DNA of 64,000 nt from contig CBDCVB010000001.1 in assembly GCA_965222895.1 (NCBI GenBank), positions 558,001 to 622,000 on the forward strand, given 5' to 3'. Position numbers and translations under genes: made by a program. The notes beneath the pieces are model-generated. The model was not told the origin of the DNA, searched no databases, and was given only the letters and a program-made list of their open reading frames with translations. Positions 63,414 to 64,000 of this stretch are shown one piece after another. Positions within the stretch are counted from its first letter, which is position 1. Every line of letters starts with the position of its first letter. The DNA is from Bin87 sp965222895 (GTDB taxonomy: Bacteria; Chloroflexota; Dehalococcoidia; Lucifugimonadales; UBA3495).

Positions 63414-63605
63414 TCAGTTGGAGAAGAAATCCACCCAGACCCAGAAAGCAATTGTGAAGAGTAGCGGTAAACCACCTACGACCATCAATACCACGCCCGA
63501 ATACTTGGATACGGTTGTCTGCCTGTTTCTCCCCAACCAAAAGCCTGCTCCCACCACTGGGAGACAGGCGAATGTCATGGATCCGACAATCAGCGCGAAT
63601 GTCAC
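63414..63605 (-). CDS. Small two-helix membrane protein
   Basis: 63 residues from GTG 63605 with two hydrophobic segments (MTFACLPVVGAGFWLG and YSGVVLMVVGGLPLLFTIAFWVWV) linked by RNRQTTVSK. It has the profile of a small integral membrane protein. No family or clear ribosome site, so it remains tentative. Confidence 0.4.
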   Translation of the reverse strand: MTFALIVGSMTFACLPVVGAGFWLGRNRQTTVSKYSGVVLMVVGGLPLLFTIAFWVWVDFFSN

Positions 63606-63693
63606 GCGAAACCTTGAGGAGCGGGTCGAACGTTGCGGCGTTAAACTTAAATTCGTTGCCCTTAGTCAAGCAAGTATTGTTGAGTGAAACGCG

Positions 63694-64000
63694 ATGGCGC
63701 TGAAGTGGACCATACTTGCCGCTGGCGCGGCCAGACCGGTTGGCCTCGGCCACCGGGTCCCGACAGACGTTGATGGCGGCCGGGTCAGGATTCGCGTGGA
63801 TGACGGCCGGCATCTGATCACCGATGCGGTGCCGTCTCACTGGCATGGCGTCATCCCCGGCCGGACGGGATGCGAGCAGCAGTGGATTTGCAGGTTATTG
63901 GAGGACGGGGCCACAGGGGGTCTCCGGAGACTAAATTTGGTGGGCAAAAAATGCGCGATAACGGCAATTGTCCCGTATCGAACGGACGTCCGTCAACGCG
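63694..64000 (+). CDS. Open frame running off the right edge, unknown
   Basis: The frame from ATG 63694 is open to the end of the window (102 codons; starts MALKWTILAAGAARPVGLG). The N-terminus is mildly hydrophobic. No family recognised and the composition is not strongly protein-like. It may be a partial gene or chance. Confidence 0.3.
   Translation, partial: MALKWTILAAGAARPVGLGHRVPTDVDGGRVRIRVDDGRHLITDAVPSHWHGVIPGRTGCEQQWICRLLEDGATGGLRRLNLVGKKCAITAIVPYRTDVRQR

Noticed and set aside
62780..63457. 225-residue plus-strand ORF
   Set aside because: Composition is low-complexity and another frame shows the zinc-ribbon relic, so this frame is unlikely to be coding.

Overview
The window is a high-GC bacterial chromosome segment. 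The gene set points to a Chloroflexota bacterium, most likely of the SAR202/Dehalococcoidia type found in marine water or sponges: LLM-class flavin oxidoreductase, SDR, D-2-hydroxyacid dehydrogenase, FAD-linked oxidase, amidase, enoyl-CoA hydratase, a GMC oxidoreductase relic, PaREP1 proteins and many insertion sequences. The taxonomy is an inference from gene content; no rRNA is present.

Layout. (1) 1-16.2 kb is a decayed, IS-loaded region: a secreted GLUG/cadherin repeat protein running off the left edge, an intact IS66 copy, a peptide ABC transporter operon wrecked by transposons (5'-truncated binding protein, intact DppB-like permease, DppC-like permease split by two identical tandem IS701-family elements), a frameshifted PQQ-propeller protein, a GMC oxidoreductase relic, a frameshifted IS66 copy and a NYN-nuclease relic. 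(2) 16.4-39.4 kb is mostly intact core: tRNA-Leu(CAA), yqeY-purQ-(DMT transporter with an in-frame TGA)-purL, a NYN protein, a two-gene membrane unit with a six-cysteine motif, SDR, FKBP, LLM oxidoreductase, a minus-strand run of PaREP1-PaREP1-lipoprotein protease-cupin, enoyl-CoA hydratase, amidase, an ATP-NAD-kinase-like protein, TauE/SafE, Uma2, thioredoxin reductase and a sugar epimerase. (3) 39.5-43.5 kb holds two IS66 copies in tandem on the same 8-bp target, the second split by another IS. (4) 43.5-55 kb is core again: LON-domain protein, a BtuF-like binding protein, CPA2 antiporter, OsmC, ispD, ispF, cysS, FAD oxidase, D-2-hydroxyacid dehydrogenase. (5) 55.2-64 kb is an IS graveyard: two head-to-head IS630 copies, a dead IS701 copy, a 147-bp MITE, an IS5 element, a third PaREP1 gene and a small CRISPR-like array abutting an IS1380 transposase fragment.

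The most notable observation is a pair of candidate selenoprotein genes 2.6 kb apart. The BtuF-like gene (44269-45189) and the osmC-like gene (47704-48153) are each interrupted by an in-frame TGA exactly where the family carries cysteine (a CxxU motif in the first). The reading frame continues to a full-length, family-like C-terminus, and a SECIS-like hairpin starts within 25 bases of the TGA in both. A conventional gene caller would cut the first into two ORFs and end the second 30 residues early.

Several unrelated transposons (IS701, IS630, IS5 and a MITE) all sit on the same tetranucleotide CTAG, often sharing a copy between neighbours, which explains how the right-hand cluster built up.
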